Shown one piece after another: positions 6,767 through 13,526 of a stretch of 21,721 nucleotides of DNA. The number at the start of each line of letters is the position of its first letter. Within the stretch, counting starts at the first letter, position 1. The translations under genes and the position numbers were made by a program. This stretch comes from Clostridiaceae bacterium (GTDB lineage: Bacteria > Bacillota > Clostridia > Oscillospirales > Acutalibacteraceae), in contig JAEDLK010000025.1 of assembly GCA_016295355.1 (NCBI GenBank), positions 1 to 21,721 of the forward strand. Reading direction: 5' to 3'. The notes beneath the pieces are model-generated. The model was not told where the DNA came from. It was given only the letters and a program-made list of their open reading frames with translations, and searched no databases.

Positions 6767-8182
6767 ATGAAACAAATGGTTCGAACTTTCTTTGCCGTTC
6801 TGATGGTTGTTTGTTTGCTGTTTTCGGTTGTGCCTGCCGTGAATGCCGACGAGCCAAAAACCATTTTGATTTTTTCTTCAAATGTGGTGGCTGCTGGCGA
6901 TACACTGACAGTTACAGTCAGCAGTACGGCGGATCAAACGATCACGGCAGGTTCGGGTGTGATTACCTATGACAGTGCCGTTTTAGATTATACCGGCGGC
7001 GCCGGATCGTCCCTTGTCTCTGCCGGCAGGGTCAAGTTCTCTTACAGCGGTTCCGGAAAAACGCTTCGTGCCAGTATAACCTTTAAGGTTAAAGGTGGCT
7101 CCGGCAGTTATAAAATTGCAGCGGTGGAGTGTAAAATCAACGGTCAATCGGTGCCGGGCGCCGGCGCATCTATTACGGTTAAGGCCGGTGCTAATACACC
7201 GTCAGACGTTTCTCACAATGCGGATTTAACCAGCTTGACGGTAGCCGCGGGAGAATTATCGCCGGCTTTCTCGTCGGCAGTAACTGATTACACCGTTGTG
7301 GTGCCTTATCAGCAAACAGATGGTGTTTTGTACGTCAAGACGGCCGATGGCAATGCAAAAATAGCCTTTGGCGGTGAACGTAACCTGTCGATCGGCCTAA
7401 ACACACGCACTGTTACTGTAACGGCCCCCGACGGAACGCAAAAGGTCTATACCATTGTGTTTAACCGGTTGGATGAAAACGGACAGGATGTTTCAAAGAA
7501 AGATGCTGAAGGTCCGACTGTCACCATTGACGGCAGGGGCTATTCCGTGTGTGCTACGATTGATCGAGAGACGGCACCCAAGAGCTTGAGCGTGTTGCCA
7601 TATACTTATGAGGGCGTCGAGGTCGAATCATTGAGCGATGCTTCGGGGAAAATGGTGGTATTGGCCTTAAAGGATGAGGAAGGCAAACAGAAACTATTCC
7701 GTTTGGACGGTTCTGTCTTGACACCGTTTGTGTATGTTCAAAACGGGGATAACCTGTATGTTGTCGAGCAACTGCCGTCTATCAGCGAAGTGCCGGCCGG
7801 GTATTTCTTGACCCGTTTTACCATCGGCGAGAATGCCGTGGATTGCTATCGTTCTTCCGGCGACAGCGCCGGCCGTTTTGTTGTGCTATACGCCACTCCG
7901 CCCGGTCAGACATCAGCCTATTACCGATTGGATACTGCCGAAAACACGCTCCAACAGTATCCCGATTTTGGTCGGGAGATCGTGGCGACGGCGCAAGAGC
8001 CGACCGTCAGCCCTTCTCGTCGCACCTTGGGTATCGGGTTATTGATTGTCGGTGCTGAATTGCTGATGGCCATTTTAGTGCTCGGTGTGATCCTCATTAT
8101 TCGTCGAAACAAGCGTCAAGAAGAGGTTCACGGGCAAGAGGACTATTGGATTGATATGGACAGCGACGATCCTAACGAGTGA
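6767..8182 (+). CDS. Membrane-anchored cohesin protein
   Basis: A 471-aa surface protein. A signal peptide (about 1-27, ending VNA) leads into a cohesin domain (about 29-140): SNVVAAGDTLTVTVSST, then ITYDSAVLDYTGG, and ASITFKVKGGSGSYKI. A cadherin-like beta-sandwich domain follows (149-233; ADLTSLTVAAGELSPAFSSAVTDYTV), of the same kind as in the upstream protein. Residues about 250-405 are a globular region I cannot assign. One transmembrane helix (about 421-446) is followed by RRNKR and an acidic cytoplasmic tail. AGGGGG at 6753-6760 precedes the ATG. Only one cohesin is present, so this is an anchor rather than a scaffoldin. With the dockerin-bearing hydrolase next door it probably holds that enzyme at the membrane. 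Binding between the two is inferred, not shown. Confidence 0.87.
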   Translation: MKQMVRTFFAVLMVVCLLFSVVPAVNADEPKTILIFSSNVVAAGDTLTVTVSSTADQTITAGSGVITYDSAVLDYTGGAGSSLVSAGRVKFSYSGSGKTLRASITFKVKGGSGSYKIAAVECKINGQSVPGAGASITVKAGANTPSDVSHNADLTSLTVAAGELSPAFSSAVTDYTVVVPYQQTDGVLYVKTADGNAKIAFGGERNLSIGLNTRTVTVTAPDGTQKVYTIVFNRLDENGQDVSKKDAEGPTVTIDGRGYSVCATIDRETAPKSLSVLPYTYEGVEVESLSDASGKMVVLALKDEEGKQKLFRLDGSVLTPFVYVQNGDNLYVVEQLPSISEVPAGYFLTRFTIGENAVDCYRSSGDSAGRFVVLYATPPGQTSAYYRLDTAENTLQQYPDFGREIVATAQEPTVSPSRRTLGIGLLIVGAELLMAILVLGVILIIRRNKRQEEVHGQEDYWIDMDSDDPNE

Positions 8183-8196
8183 TTAACGGATATCCT

Positions 8197-8234
8197 GTCG
8201 GGCGAATCCCATACGGATTCGCTCGACGCCTTTT
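8197..8234 (+). terminator. Terminator after the cohesin gene
   Basis: A 13-bp stem with one G-T pair (8197-8209 with 8215-8227, core GCGAATCC) has a 5-base loop and ends in T4 (8231-8234) after a short GCC. It lies 15 bp after the stop codon and closes the glucosaminidase/cohesin operon. Confidence 0.75.
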
Positions 8235-8502
8235 CTGAACGGCTTTGCGTTTGTTTTTGCAAGGCATCAGCCCTGTTGCCCATTCACGGCTTTACCGTAC
8301 GGATCATCCGGTGGTAAGACCTTCTTTGTACCTTACAAGCAGAAAAATCTTTGCTTTAGGGAAACGGCAAAGTGCTGTCATACCGGTGTAAGATGAGCGA
8401 TAGGGTAAAGTGAAACGGAAAACTTTCATTTGTAGGGCATACGCGGTTCGATTTCCTTTGCTTAAGCAAAAAGACAGGTCTGTATGACCTGTTTTGAAAG
8501 AT
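8235..8502. other. Non-coding hairpin-rich intergenic region
   Basis: About 270 bp between convergent genes with no credible gene. A 73-codon frame on the minus strand (8304-8525) has no ribosome site and runs through the hairpins, so it is dismissed. The DNA holds several potential stems: CTTTGC with GCAAAG around 8350-8372, a pairing around 8407-8428 and a 14-bp perfect palindrome TTTGCTTAAGCAAA at 8457-8470. I see no clear promoter. It may be an untranslated RNA, a dispersed repeat or decayed sequence. Confidence 0.4.
8474..8495 (+). terminator. Secondary plus-strand terminator-like hairpin
   Basis: A 7-bp stem, ACAGGTC 8474-8480 with GACCTGT 8486-8492, has a 5-base loop and a short T4 run ending at 8495. 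It could back up the cohesin operon terminator or end an unannotated transcript from 8235-8473. Confidence 0.5.
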
Positions 8503-8546
8503 AAAAAGAGAGCTAAAAAACGCAAGCGTTTTTTAGCTCTCTTTTT
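8503..8546. terminator. Strong bidirectional terminator between convergent genes
   Basis: A perfect 20-bp inverted repeat (8503-8522 with 8527-8546) has a CAAG loop. The outer A5/T5 and inner A6/T6 blocks flank a GAGAGCT core, so U-rich tails exist on both strands. It lies 29 bp downstream of the PHP gene stop on the minus strand and serves that gene plus any plus-strand read-through. Confidence 0.88.
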
Positions 8547-8574
8547 GGTTATTAAAAATCGGGCGTTGTGCTTA

Positions 8575-9405
8575 CTAACTCCTGGCCAAGGGACAAATAT
8601 CCTGTTCGGTCAACTCCAAAACAGCGGCGGCAATATAGTTGTAGGGTAAGTTGTTTTGTCCGTCTTTACTGTGGGAATCACTGCCGAAGATAAACTGACA
8701 GCCGCATGACTTGGCAATGCGAAACATCCGCATGATGGGCGCATCCTTAACTCCACCAAAACTACCGCAACAGCCCTCTAAACTGGAGGAGTTGATTTCA
8801 ATGGCGATGTTTTTTGCGGCGGCGGCACTAAAGCACTCGGCAAATTCTTCATCTGACAAAACACGGAAGACATTCTTGTTGTTGCAGTCGAATGGGTGGG
8901 CAATCGAAGTGACGTACTTTGCATTCGGGCTGTTGACGATGTCCATAAAAGAATCACGCAGAAAGAGTGCCGTGGTACGGTCGGATTCGGCAAAGCGCTT
9001 GGGCATAATCAAATGGGTGTGCGAATGAGGAACAACCAAAAGGTCTAACTGTTCGGCGACTTGTGGTGTGATAGCAATGTCACGGCGTTCGTAATCGTAT
9101 TCGCATTCACACCCGAAAAGCACTTGAATATCCGGGTGTTCCACAGCGTCAAATTCGGCACGGGAAGCCAGCGTGTGGGTGTAGTTCTGCTTGTTGTAGC
9201 CCTGTAACCATTCATACGCCTGTTCGGCGTAGTCCTCTTTTTTCATCAACATCGGCAAATGCTCTGTATCCCACATATGGTCGGTGATGCCCAATTTCTT
9301 GAAACCGAATCGACGGGCGTTGTCAATATAGGCCTGTGCGGTAGCCGAGCCGACGGCACAAAGTGATAAATGTGTGTGAAGATGAAAATCGTGATCGATA
9401 AACAT
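8575..9405 (-). CDS. PHP-domain metal-dependent phosphoesterase
   Basis: A 276-aa cytoplasmic hydrolase with the polymerase-and-histidinol-phosphatase fold. The metal ligands appear in order: DFHLHTH (Asp6, His8, His10), GITDHMW (39-45), FGCECEY (Glu100), VPHSHTH (125-131), IAHPFD (168-173) and FGSDSH (Asp243, His245). This complete set supports an active trinuclear metal phosphatase of the HisK-like group. No his genes are nearby, so the substrate is open: histidinol phosphate, another small phosphate ester or an oligonucleotide. The start at 9405 has AGGGGAG at 9413-9420 just upstream. An in-frame ATG at 9435 lies inside the predicted -10 box and is rejected. It is divergent from the I42-like lipoprotein gene and ends at a 20-bp terminator. 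Confidence 0.88.
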   Translation of the reverse strand: MFIDHDFHLHTHLSLCAVGSATAQAYIDNARRFGFKKLGITDHMWDTEHLPMLMKKEDYAEQAYEWLQGYNKQNYTHTLASRAEFDAVEHPDIQVLFGCECEYDYERRDIAITPQVAEQLDLLVVPHSHTHLIMPKRFAESDRTTALFLRDSFMDIVNSPNAKYVTSIAHPFDCNNKNVFRVLSDEEFAECFSAAAAKNIAIEINSSSLEGCCGSFGGVKDAPIMRMFRIAKSCGCQFIFGSDSHSKDGQNNLPYNYIAAAVLELTEQDICPLARS

Positions 9406-9433
9406 ACTATCTCTCCCCTTTATCTTTGTCCTC

Positions 9434-9461
9434 ATTATAAAGGCTTTTAAGAAAAAGTCAA
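9434..9461 (-). promoter_or_regulatory. Promoter of the PHP hydrolase gene
   Basis: On the minus strand, TTGACT (9461-9456), a 16-bp spacer and perfect TATAAT (9439-9434). Transcription would begin near 9427, giving a leader of about 20 bases, which supports the start at 9405. Confidence 0.8.
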
Positions 9462-9488
9462 CCCTTTCTCATGCACTATAGACCAACA

Positions 9489-9517
9489 TTGAAAAGTATA
9501 CGAAAGGGTGGTACAAT
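9489..9517 (+). promoter_or_regulatory. Promoter of the I42-like lipoprotein gene
   Basis: TTGAAA (9489-9494), a 17-bp spacer and TACAAT (9512-9517), back to back with the PHP promoter. The gene still has an intact promoter despite its internal stop codon. Confidence 0.75.
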
Positions 9518-9564
9518 AAATGTGTTGTAACGTTTCAATGAACCCAAAGAAAGAGGAAAGCGGC

Positions 9565-9957
9565 ATGACGACAATAAAACGAGCAGCGGTAGGACTGATT
9601 TTGTGCTTATCGGTACTTTTGATAAGCGGATGCAGTGAGGAGCCGAAAACAGACCGTAAACCCTATACAGTTGAATGGCCGGCTCATATCACAACCGGCT
9701 ATGAATGGCGGTACTCGGCCAATCCGTCCGATATTGTTAAGGAGGTGTCGGCGGAGTATTTGCCGTCCGATGCCGCCGGGGGGCTGGCCGGAACCGGCGG
9801 AACGCAACGGGATGTCTTTTAGGGTGTTCATGAGGGCGAAGTTGTGCTGACTTTTACCTATGCCCGGCCGTGGGAAAGCGTCCAACCGGCACAGATCAAA
9901 AAGATCACCCTGTCGGTTAATCGGTCGTTTGAAATCACACAAATCAGCCAAGAATAA
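9565..9957 (+). pseudogene. Chagasin/I42-like protease-inhibitor lipoprotein interrupted by an in-frame TAG
   Basis: The ATG at 9565 follows a GAGGAAAG ribosome site. A lipoprotein signal (1-22, LLISGC with Cys23 as the lipidated residue) precedes a domain with the three blocks of chagasin-like cysteine protease inhibitors (family I42): TTGYEWRY (43-50), GLAGTGGT (73-80) and YARPWE (99-104). Codon 86 is TAG (9820-9822). The same frame then continues for 44 family-like codons (GVHEGEVVLTFTYARPWE onward) to TAA at 9955-9957. A single base change therefore splits an otherwise intact 130-codon gene. The promoter, ribosome site and terminator are all preserved. Either it is a recent nonsense mutation, an assembly error, or the amber is read through. 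TAG is used as an ordinary stop elsewhere in the window. An in-frame ATG at 9520 is less likely as the start. Confidence 0.8.
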
Positions 9958-9961
9958 GAAG

Positions 9962-10001
9962 TCCCCGTCAAGCATGAAGAGGTTGACGGGGATGCTTTTT
10001 T
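9962..10001 (+). terminator. Terminator of the I42-like gene
   Basis: A 10-bp perfect stem (TCCCCGTCAA 9962-9971 with TTGACGGGGA 9983-9992), an 11-base loop and T6 at 9996-10001. It begins 4 bp after the distal TAA rather than after the premature TAG, which confirms the original gene length. Confidence 0.9.
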
Positions 10002-10270
10002 GATTGTCGCATAAACGGTACATAAATCAATGACGGCCATAAACCGACTGCATTTGGCGGACATTCCTCTGCCTCAACAGGGTAAATGGTACACGCCTTC
10101 TATTGCCTTATTGGCCCAGGAGGAATGCCGGACTTGATCTGTTTTTGCCGTCACATATATTCTTCGTTCATCCATCTGCTGCGCAGGGAAATGCCATAAC
10201 GAGGTTGTTGCGTGCTGGGTTGTTTTGCCATCAAAAACAGCACTTCCAAAGAGAAGAGCTGATCATTCAT
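10002..10270. other. Intergenic region without a supported gene
   Basis: About 270 bp between a terminator and the convergent EamA-type gene. A 35-codon plus-strand frame (10030-10137, GKWYTPSIALLAQEECRT) has protein-like character but no ribosome site, and may be a gene fragment. A GTGCTG/CAGCAC hairpin around 10211-10244 lacks a T tract. No clear terminator for the EamA-type gene was found. Confidence 0.35.
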
Positions 10271-11146
10271 TTATGAGAGGACAAAACAGAAGCAGGCCAA
10301 AAAGGCGATAAGAATTTGGGCAACAACGACTTTTGTCGGGCGTTGCTTGAAGAAAAGAAAATCGAAAAAGGCCGTGAAAATAATGGGCAGACAAAAGGAA
10401 ACAGAGGCTTGTATAATAATCGGCAGGTTTTTGGTGCAGAGCGAAACAAAGGTTTCGTTGGCGGTAATCAGCAGGGCGTAGGCGACGATGATCAAACCGG
10501 CGGACTTATTTATATGAGCCGATACCGTTTTGTTCCTTATTTTCAAGAAAAGCATAAAAAGCAGGGCCATGACAGCACTCGTGGCCATGTACAGGCTGAT
10601 AAACGAATAATTTTTCACGGTCGGCCGATAGGTGGTGACCATTTTGTAGATGACTAGTAAGCTGCCGTTGGTCAAGAAGAGAAGACCGCATAACAGCGTA
10701 AACAATTTTCCGCCCTTTTTGGCTTGGCGGTTTTTTATATAATCCATCAACACAATGGTAAGAGAAAGCGCCATACCGATAATTTTGCCGAGATTCAACG
10801 GTTCTTTCTCAATCGCAATGCCGTAAACAGACGGAATGACCAGCGTGCCCAAGACCGCATATAAGACGAGGACAGGCAGGCTGCCGTGAGCGGTGCCGAT
10901 GATGCAAATCACAACGGCAGCCATGGCGAACACGGCGAAGATAAGAGCCAAACTGCATAACAACAAATCGGGAACAAAGGGGCCGGAGAGAATAAAGGTG
11001 AGAACGGCCGAAATAGACGAGTAAACGCATAAAAAGAGAAGGGACGGGTAGAGAGTTGCCCCACAAATCCTCTGGTATTGCTTGCGTATCAGAACGGCCG
11101 AAGTGAAGCAGAGGGCAGAACCAATTAAAAACAAATATGACATCAT
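10271..11146 (-). CDS. EamA/DMT-superfamily membrane transporter
   Basis: A 291-aa polytopic membrane protein with about ten hydrophobic helices in two five-helix halves, the layout of drug/metabolite-superfamily (EamA) transporters. The first half ends near EKEPLNLGKIIGMALSLTIVLMDYIKNRQAKKGG (about 113-146), where 'EPLNLGKIIGMALSLTIVL' is the usual end-of-repeat motif. The second half ends in FFDFLFFKQRPTKVVVAQILIAFLACFCFVLS, the equivalent motif. The substrate cannot be inferred. AAAGGA about 11 bp upstream favours the first of two adjacent ATGs. It lies 137 bp downstream of the deacetylase gene on the same strand, with no terminator seen between them, so the two may be cotranscribed. Confidence 0.85.
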   Translation of the reverse strand: MMSYLFLIGSALCFTSAVLIRKQYQRICGATLYPSLLFLCVYSSISAVLTFILSGPFVPDLLLCSLALIFAVFAMAAVVICIIGTAHGSLPVLVLYAVLGTLVIPSVYGIAIEKEPLNLGKIIGMALSLTIVLMDYIKNRQAKKGGKLFTLLCGLLFLTNGSLLVIYKMVTTYRPTVKNYSFISLYMATSAVMALLFMLFLKIRNKTVSAHINKSAGLIIVAYALLITANETFVSLCTKNLPIIIQASVSFCLPIIFTAFFDFLFFKQRPTKVVVAQILIAFLACFCFVLS

Positions 11147-11283
11147 GATGTTATGTTTCCTTTACGGATGGTTTGCCAATTTAAGTCTTGCAGTTATGCA
11201 AAACAGCCCCATGACCGTTGTTTTAGGCGGCTGTCGAAATCGAAAAGACGGAACAAAGAGCGACGGGTACTTTGGAGAAATGA

Positions 11284-12087
11284 TTATTTATTAAGGTTAA
11301 CCGTTTTAGAGGCCGGGACTTTGATAACGGTCGTCTTATCCTTTTCAAGCCAGACGTCGATACAGGAGGGGTTATAAAAAACGGTTTCATCGGCGGATAT
11401 CTTCAGCGATCGCTGAGCCGCACAATACTGAACAATGTCTATGTTGGTGGCATACCAGATCCGCCGGTCGCCGGATAGCCGTTTCAAAACCGCTTCAAAC
11501 TGTTGCCAGTCTTGCTCTGTTTGCAGATCAGAGCTGTGACCCCATATATAGAGTAAGGGCTTGGCCCATTGGCTTTCAAGGGTGCTCATAAATGCTTCAA
11601 CCAGCGGCAGGGCTCTTTTGAAGTGGCAGGTCGGATGCCAGACAAGGAAGTTTTCGGGCAGATCAAAATCGTTTGTGCTTACGACGGTTCTTGCATAGTC
11701 TATCCCGCAAGCGCGCATAGTTGCCACAACCTCGCTGTTATACGAACCGCTGGGATAGGACATACCCGTTACCGGATATTGGGCTATGTCTTCAAGGATT
11801 TTTCTGTCCTTCATGATTTCACCGACAAGCGATGCCGACGGCATTCTTGATGGCCAGCCGTGCGAAAAGGTGTGGCAGGATATTTCGTGATTCTCGTATT
11901 GCGTACGCACTTTTTGCCATTCTTCTGCTGTGCTTTTGGCATACTTTTTGCCGTTTAGATGGAAAGTTGATTTCAGATGATACTTGTCAAATAAGTCAAT
12001 CAAGGGTGAGTCATTTTCAGAACCGTCGTCAAAACTAAAGGTGACGATTCTGCGTGTTCCGCCGGGATAGATGTGATATTGCAGCAT
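11284..12087 (-). CDS. NodB-type polysaccharide deacetylase family protein
   Basis: A 267-aa carbohydrate esterase 4 (NodB homology) protein. Motif 1 is TFSFDDG (16-22), with Asp20 as catalytic base and Asp21 as metal ligand. Motif 2 is SCHTFSH (70-76), where His72 and His76 complete the metal site. The later GMSYPSGSYNSEV is motif 3. No signal peptide or membrane anchor is present and the NodB domain starts within 15 residues of the N-terminus, so it is probably cytoplasmic. It could act on a small N-acetylated or amide substrate rather than on wall polymers. The ATG at 12087 is chosen over a TTG two codons upstream; its ribosome site (AAAAGAG) is modest. The promoter at 12219-12247 implies a leader of about 125 bases. 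Confidence 0.82.
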   Translation of the reverse strand: MLQYHIYPGGTRRIVTFSFDDGSENDSPLIDLFDKYHLKSTFHLNGKKYAKSTAEEWQKVRTQYENHEISCHTFSHGWPSRMPSASLVGEIMKDRKILEDIAQYPVTGMSYPSGSYNSEVVATMRACGIDYARTVVSTNDFDLPENFLVWHPTCHFKRALPLVEAFMSTLESQWAKPLLYIWGHSSDLQTEQDWQQFEAVLKRLSGDRRIWYATNIDIVQYCAAQRSLKISADETVFYNPSCIDVWLEKDKTTVIKVPASKTVNLNK

Positions 12088-12218
12088 AAACAACAGCTCT
12101 TTTCAAAAAGATATAGAAGGCCACCGTTGTGACGCCGATCAAAGCGATGAAACGAAAGTTGGTTGATTGAAATGCTTTTGGCGCTGTAACAGCGAATCAT
12201 AAAAGGCGATTATATGCC

Positions 12219-12247
12219 ATTGTACACACAAGCGCAAAAAAAGTCAA
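12219..12247 (-). promoter_or_regulatory. Promoter of the deacetylase/EamA unit
   Basis: On the minus strand, TTGACT (12247-12242), a 17-bp spacer and TACAAT (12224-12219). A second -10-like TATAAT at 12214-12209 lies just downstream. The long leader holds a CGCTGT/ACAGCG dyad near 12181-12193 that may form a small hairpin. Confidence 0.7.
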
Positions 12248-12306
12248 GAGCCCTTCGCCGACATGCCTTTCTGCTGATTACTTCCCTTTGCAAGGGCGCT
12301 TTGGCT

Positions 12307-12338
12307 AAAAAAGACGGTTACTTTCGTAACCGCCTTTT
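12307..12338. terminator. Terminator-like hairpin upstream of the deacetylase promoter
   Basis: A 7-bp stem (CGGTTAC 12315-12321 with GTAACCG 12326-12332) has a TTTC loop. It has A6 on its left and CCTTTT on its right, so it works best on the minus strand. It can back up termination of the orphan membrane-protein gene. Confidence 0.7.
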
Positions 12339-12379
12339 CTGTGCTTGACGTTCGAAACAACAAAAGATATGAACGAAAG

Positions 12380-12428
12380 AAAAACAACCCTTAATCGAAC
12401 ACAAACGGTTGCGATTGTAGGGTTGTTT
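12380..12428 (-). terminator. Terminator of the orphan membrane-protein gene
   Basis: A 9-bp outer stem (AAACAACCC 12382-12390 with GGGTTGTTT 12420-12428) and an inner ATCG/CGAT pairing, followed on the minus strand by T5. It lies 62 bp past the stop codon of the gene at 12490-12966. Confidence 0.7.
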
Positions 12429-12489
12429 CAACTGGGAAGTTTGAACTTAATGGCACGAATGGAATGTGCCTGAAAATTGAGTATTTTCT

Positions 12490-12966
12490 TTACCTTCTCT
12501 TGTTTATCTCTTTAACTAAACTGCGGTTAGTATTAAAAATTTTAATTTCAAAATTTTCTCCCGAAATCACAACCTGTGAAGTTCTCCCCGTAATACCTGC
12601 CGAAGAAGGTATATACTCGACATTTTTGATCTCATTATATTCCATACATCCATTTGTTTTGTTGTGTCTTGAGTTTATTCTTGTTTCGGCATTAAAATAA
12701 TAGAGTTTATCTTCTGCCAATACACATAAAATTTTTCCAAAAACAAACCTGTTTAAGATTGCTAGTAATATGAACGGTGAAAAACAAGTAACAACAATAA
12801 CAATATTCATAAAATTATTTTGAAAGTTTTTAATATCAAATAAACACCATATTATATAACAAATTGCAAAAACAAATACGCCTATAAGCAACCCGTCAAA
12901 GTATTGCTCCCTTATCTTCTTGCCGTCTATATCTTTTGCAACTAAATTTTTATTATTTCTTGGCAT
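12490..12966 (-). CDS. AT-rich orphan membrane protein with two TM helices
   Basis: A 158-aa protein I do not recognise. A charged N-terminus (MPRNNKNLVAKDIDGKKIREQ) leads into two hydrophobic helices (about 24-44 and 52-72). A soluble C-terminal half of about 80 residues with alternating strands follows (ILCVLAEDKLYYFNAETRIN, IKNVEYIPSSAGITGRTSQVVISGENFEIKIFN). The two-helix plus beta-rich arrangement resembles bacterial PH-like domain proteins (bPH family), but this is only a fold-level guess. The gene is far more AT-rich than its neighbours and uses A/T-ending codons (AAT, ATA, AAA), suggesting recent acquisition. AAGGCGGTG upstream gives a usable ribosome site. It sits alone between a terminator and the palindromic repeat beside tRNA-Cys. 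Confidence 0.75.
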   Translation of the reverse strand: MPRNNKNLVAKDIDGKKIREQYFDGLLIGVFVFAICYIIWCLFDIKNFQNNFMNIVIVVTCFSPFILLAILNRFVFGKILCVLAEDKLYYFNAETRINSRHNKTNGCMEYNEIKNVEYIPSSAGITGRTSQVVISGENFEIKIFNTNRSLVKEINKRR

Positions 12967-13002
12967 ACATCATCACCGCCTTGGGTTTAGTATAGCATAA
13001 CA

Positions 13003-13112
13003 GCGGCGAAGCCGCAATACTTATTACCTCTTACATATTACTTCTTACTTCCCAAAAATCCCATAAGGAGTTTGGGACGAGGTAAGAGTGAAGAGGTAAG
13101 AGGTAATAAGTA
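13003..13112. repeat. Long imperfect palindrome (MITE/REP-like intergenic element)
   Basis: Two perfect 17-bp arms (13018-13034, beginning TACTTATTACC, and 13096-13112, its exact reverse complement) enclose further nested pairing: CCCAAA near 13051 with TTTGGG near 13071, and CTTCTTAC with a G-T-containing partner near 13081-13092. A small GCGGC-GAA-GCCGC hairpin (13003-13015) caps the left end. The whole element can fold into a single hairpin of about 95 bases. No gene is inside. It resembles the short palindromic repeats scattered in Clostridial intergenic DNA; copy number is unknown. Confidence 0.75.
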
Positions 13113-13145
13113 AAATCCCGCCCGCAAAAATGCGAACGGGATTTT
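13112..13145 (-). terminator. Terminator immediately after tRNA-Cys
   Basis: A 9-bp stem (AAAATCCCG 13112-13120 with CGGGATTTT 13137-13145) and an inner CGC/GCG pair. On the minus strand it abuts the encoded CCA end of the tRNA, with T4 at the end of the stem. One edge touches the right arm of the palindromic repeat. Confidence 0.75.
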
Positions 13146-13220
<75 letters not shown>

Positions 13221-13242
13221 GTTTAGATATTCAGCGAATGTG

Positions 13243-13271
13243 ATTATAGCATACTGTAAGTGCTTTGTCAA
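13243..13271 (-). promoter_or_regulatory. Promoter of tRNA-Cys
   Basis: On the minus strand, perfect TTGACA (13271-13266), a 17-bp spacer and perfect TATAAT (13248-13243), 22 bp before the first base of the tRNA. Confidence 0.93.
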
Positions 13272-13465
13272 GGATTTTTTGCTTTTTTGAGCAATTGATT
13301 TTCGGTTTCTTCAAACGGATGAATAATGGCTGTTTTCAATGTTTTTATACTTTCTTTCACGCCTTAAAACATCTGTCTCAATAAATCTACCTTTTCTAAT
13401 AGGATAGAATAGCTGTATAGTGCCGTTTTACGTCAGTATGCTCCCAAACCGCATCAAAAGAAGTA
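13272..13465. other. Intergenic stretch with no recognised content
   Basis: About 190 bp of T-rich DNA between the tRNA-Cys promoter and the promoter of the decayed SGNH gene. All frames are broken by stops, and I see no convincing hairpin, RNA gene or repeat. Confidence 0.4.
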
Positions 13466-13494
13466 TTGTGTTTTACGGCTTGATATGGTACAAT
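13466..13494 (+). promoter_or_regulatory. Candidate promoter of the SGNH pseudogene/MgtC unit
   Basis: TTGTGT (13466-13471), a 17-bp spacer and TACAAT (13489-13494). It lies 33 bp before the first SGNH-like codon. With the pseudogene untranslated, this promoter may still supply the downstream MgtC-family gene through a leader of about 425 bases. Confidence 0.55.
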
Positions 13495-13526
13495 GAACAA
13501 GACCGAAAACGCTTTTTTGATAGGGA

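Noticed and set aside
8437..8460. GGTTCGATTTCC resembling a tRNA T-arm
   Set aside because: No matching acceptor, D or anticodon arms can be folded around it.
8304..8525. 73-codon minus-strand frame in the intergenic region
   Set aside because: It has no ribosome site, runs through two terminator stems and matches no family.
10030..10137. 35-codon plus-strand frame with protein-like residues
   Set aside because: It has no ribosome site or promoter and no identifiable domain; at most a gene fragment.
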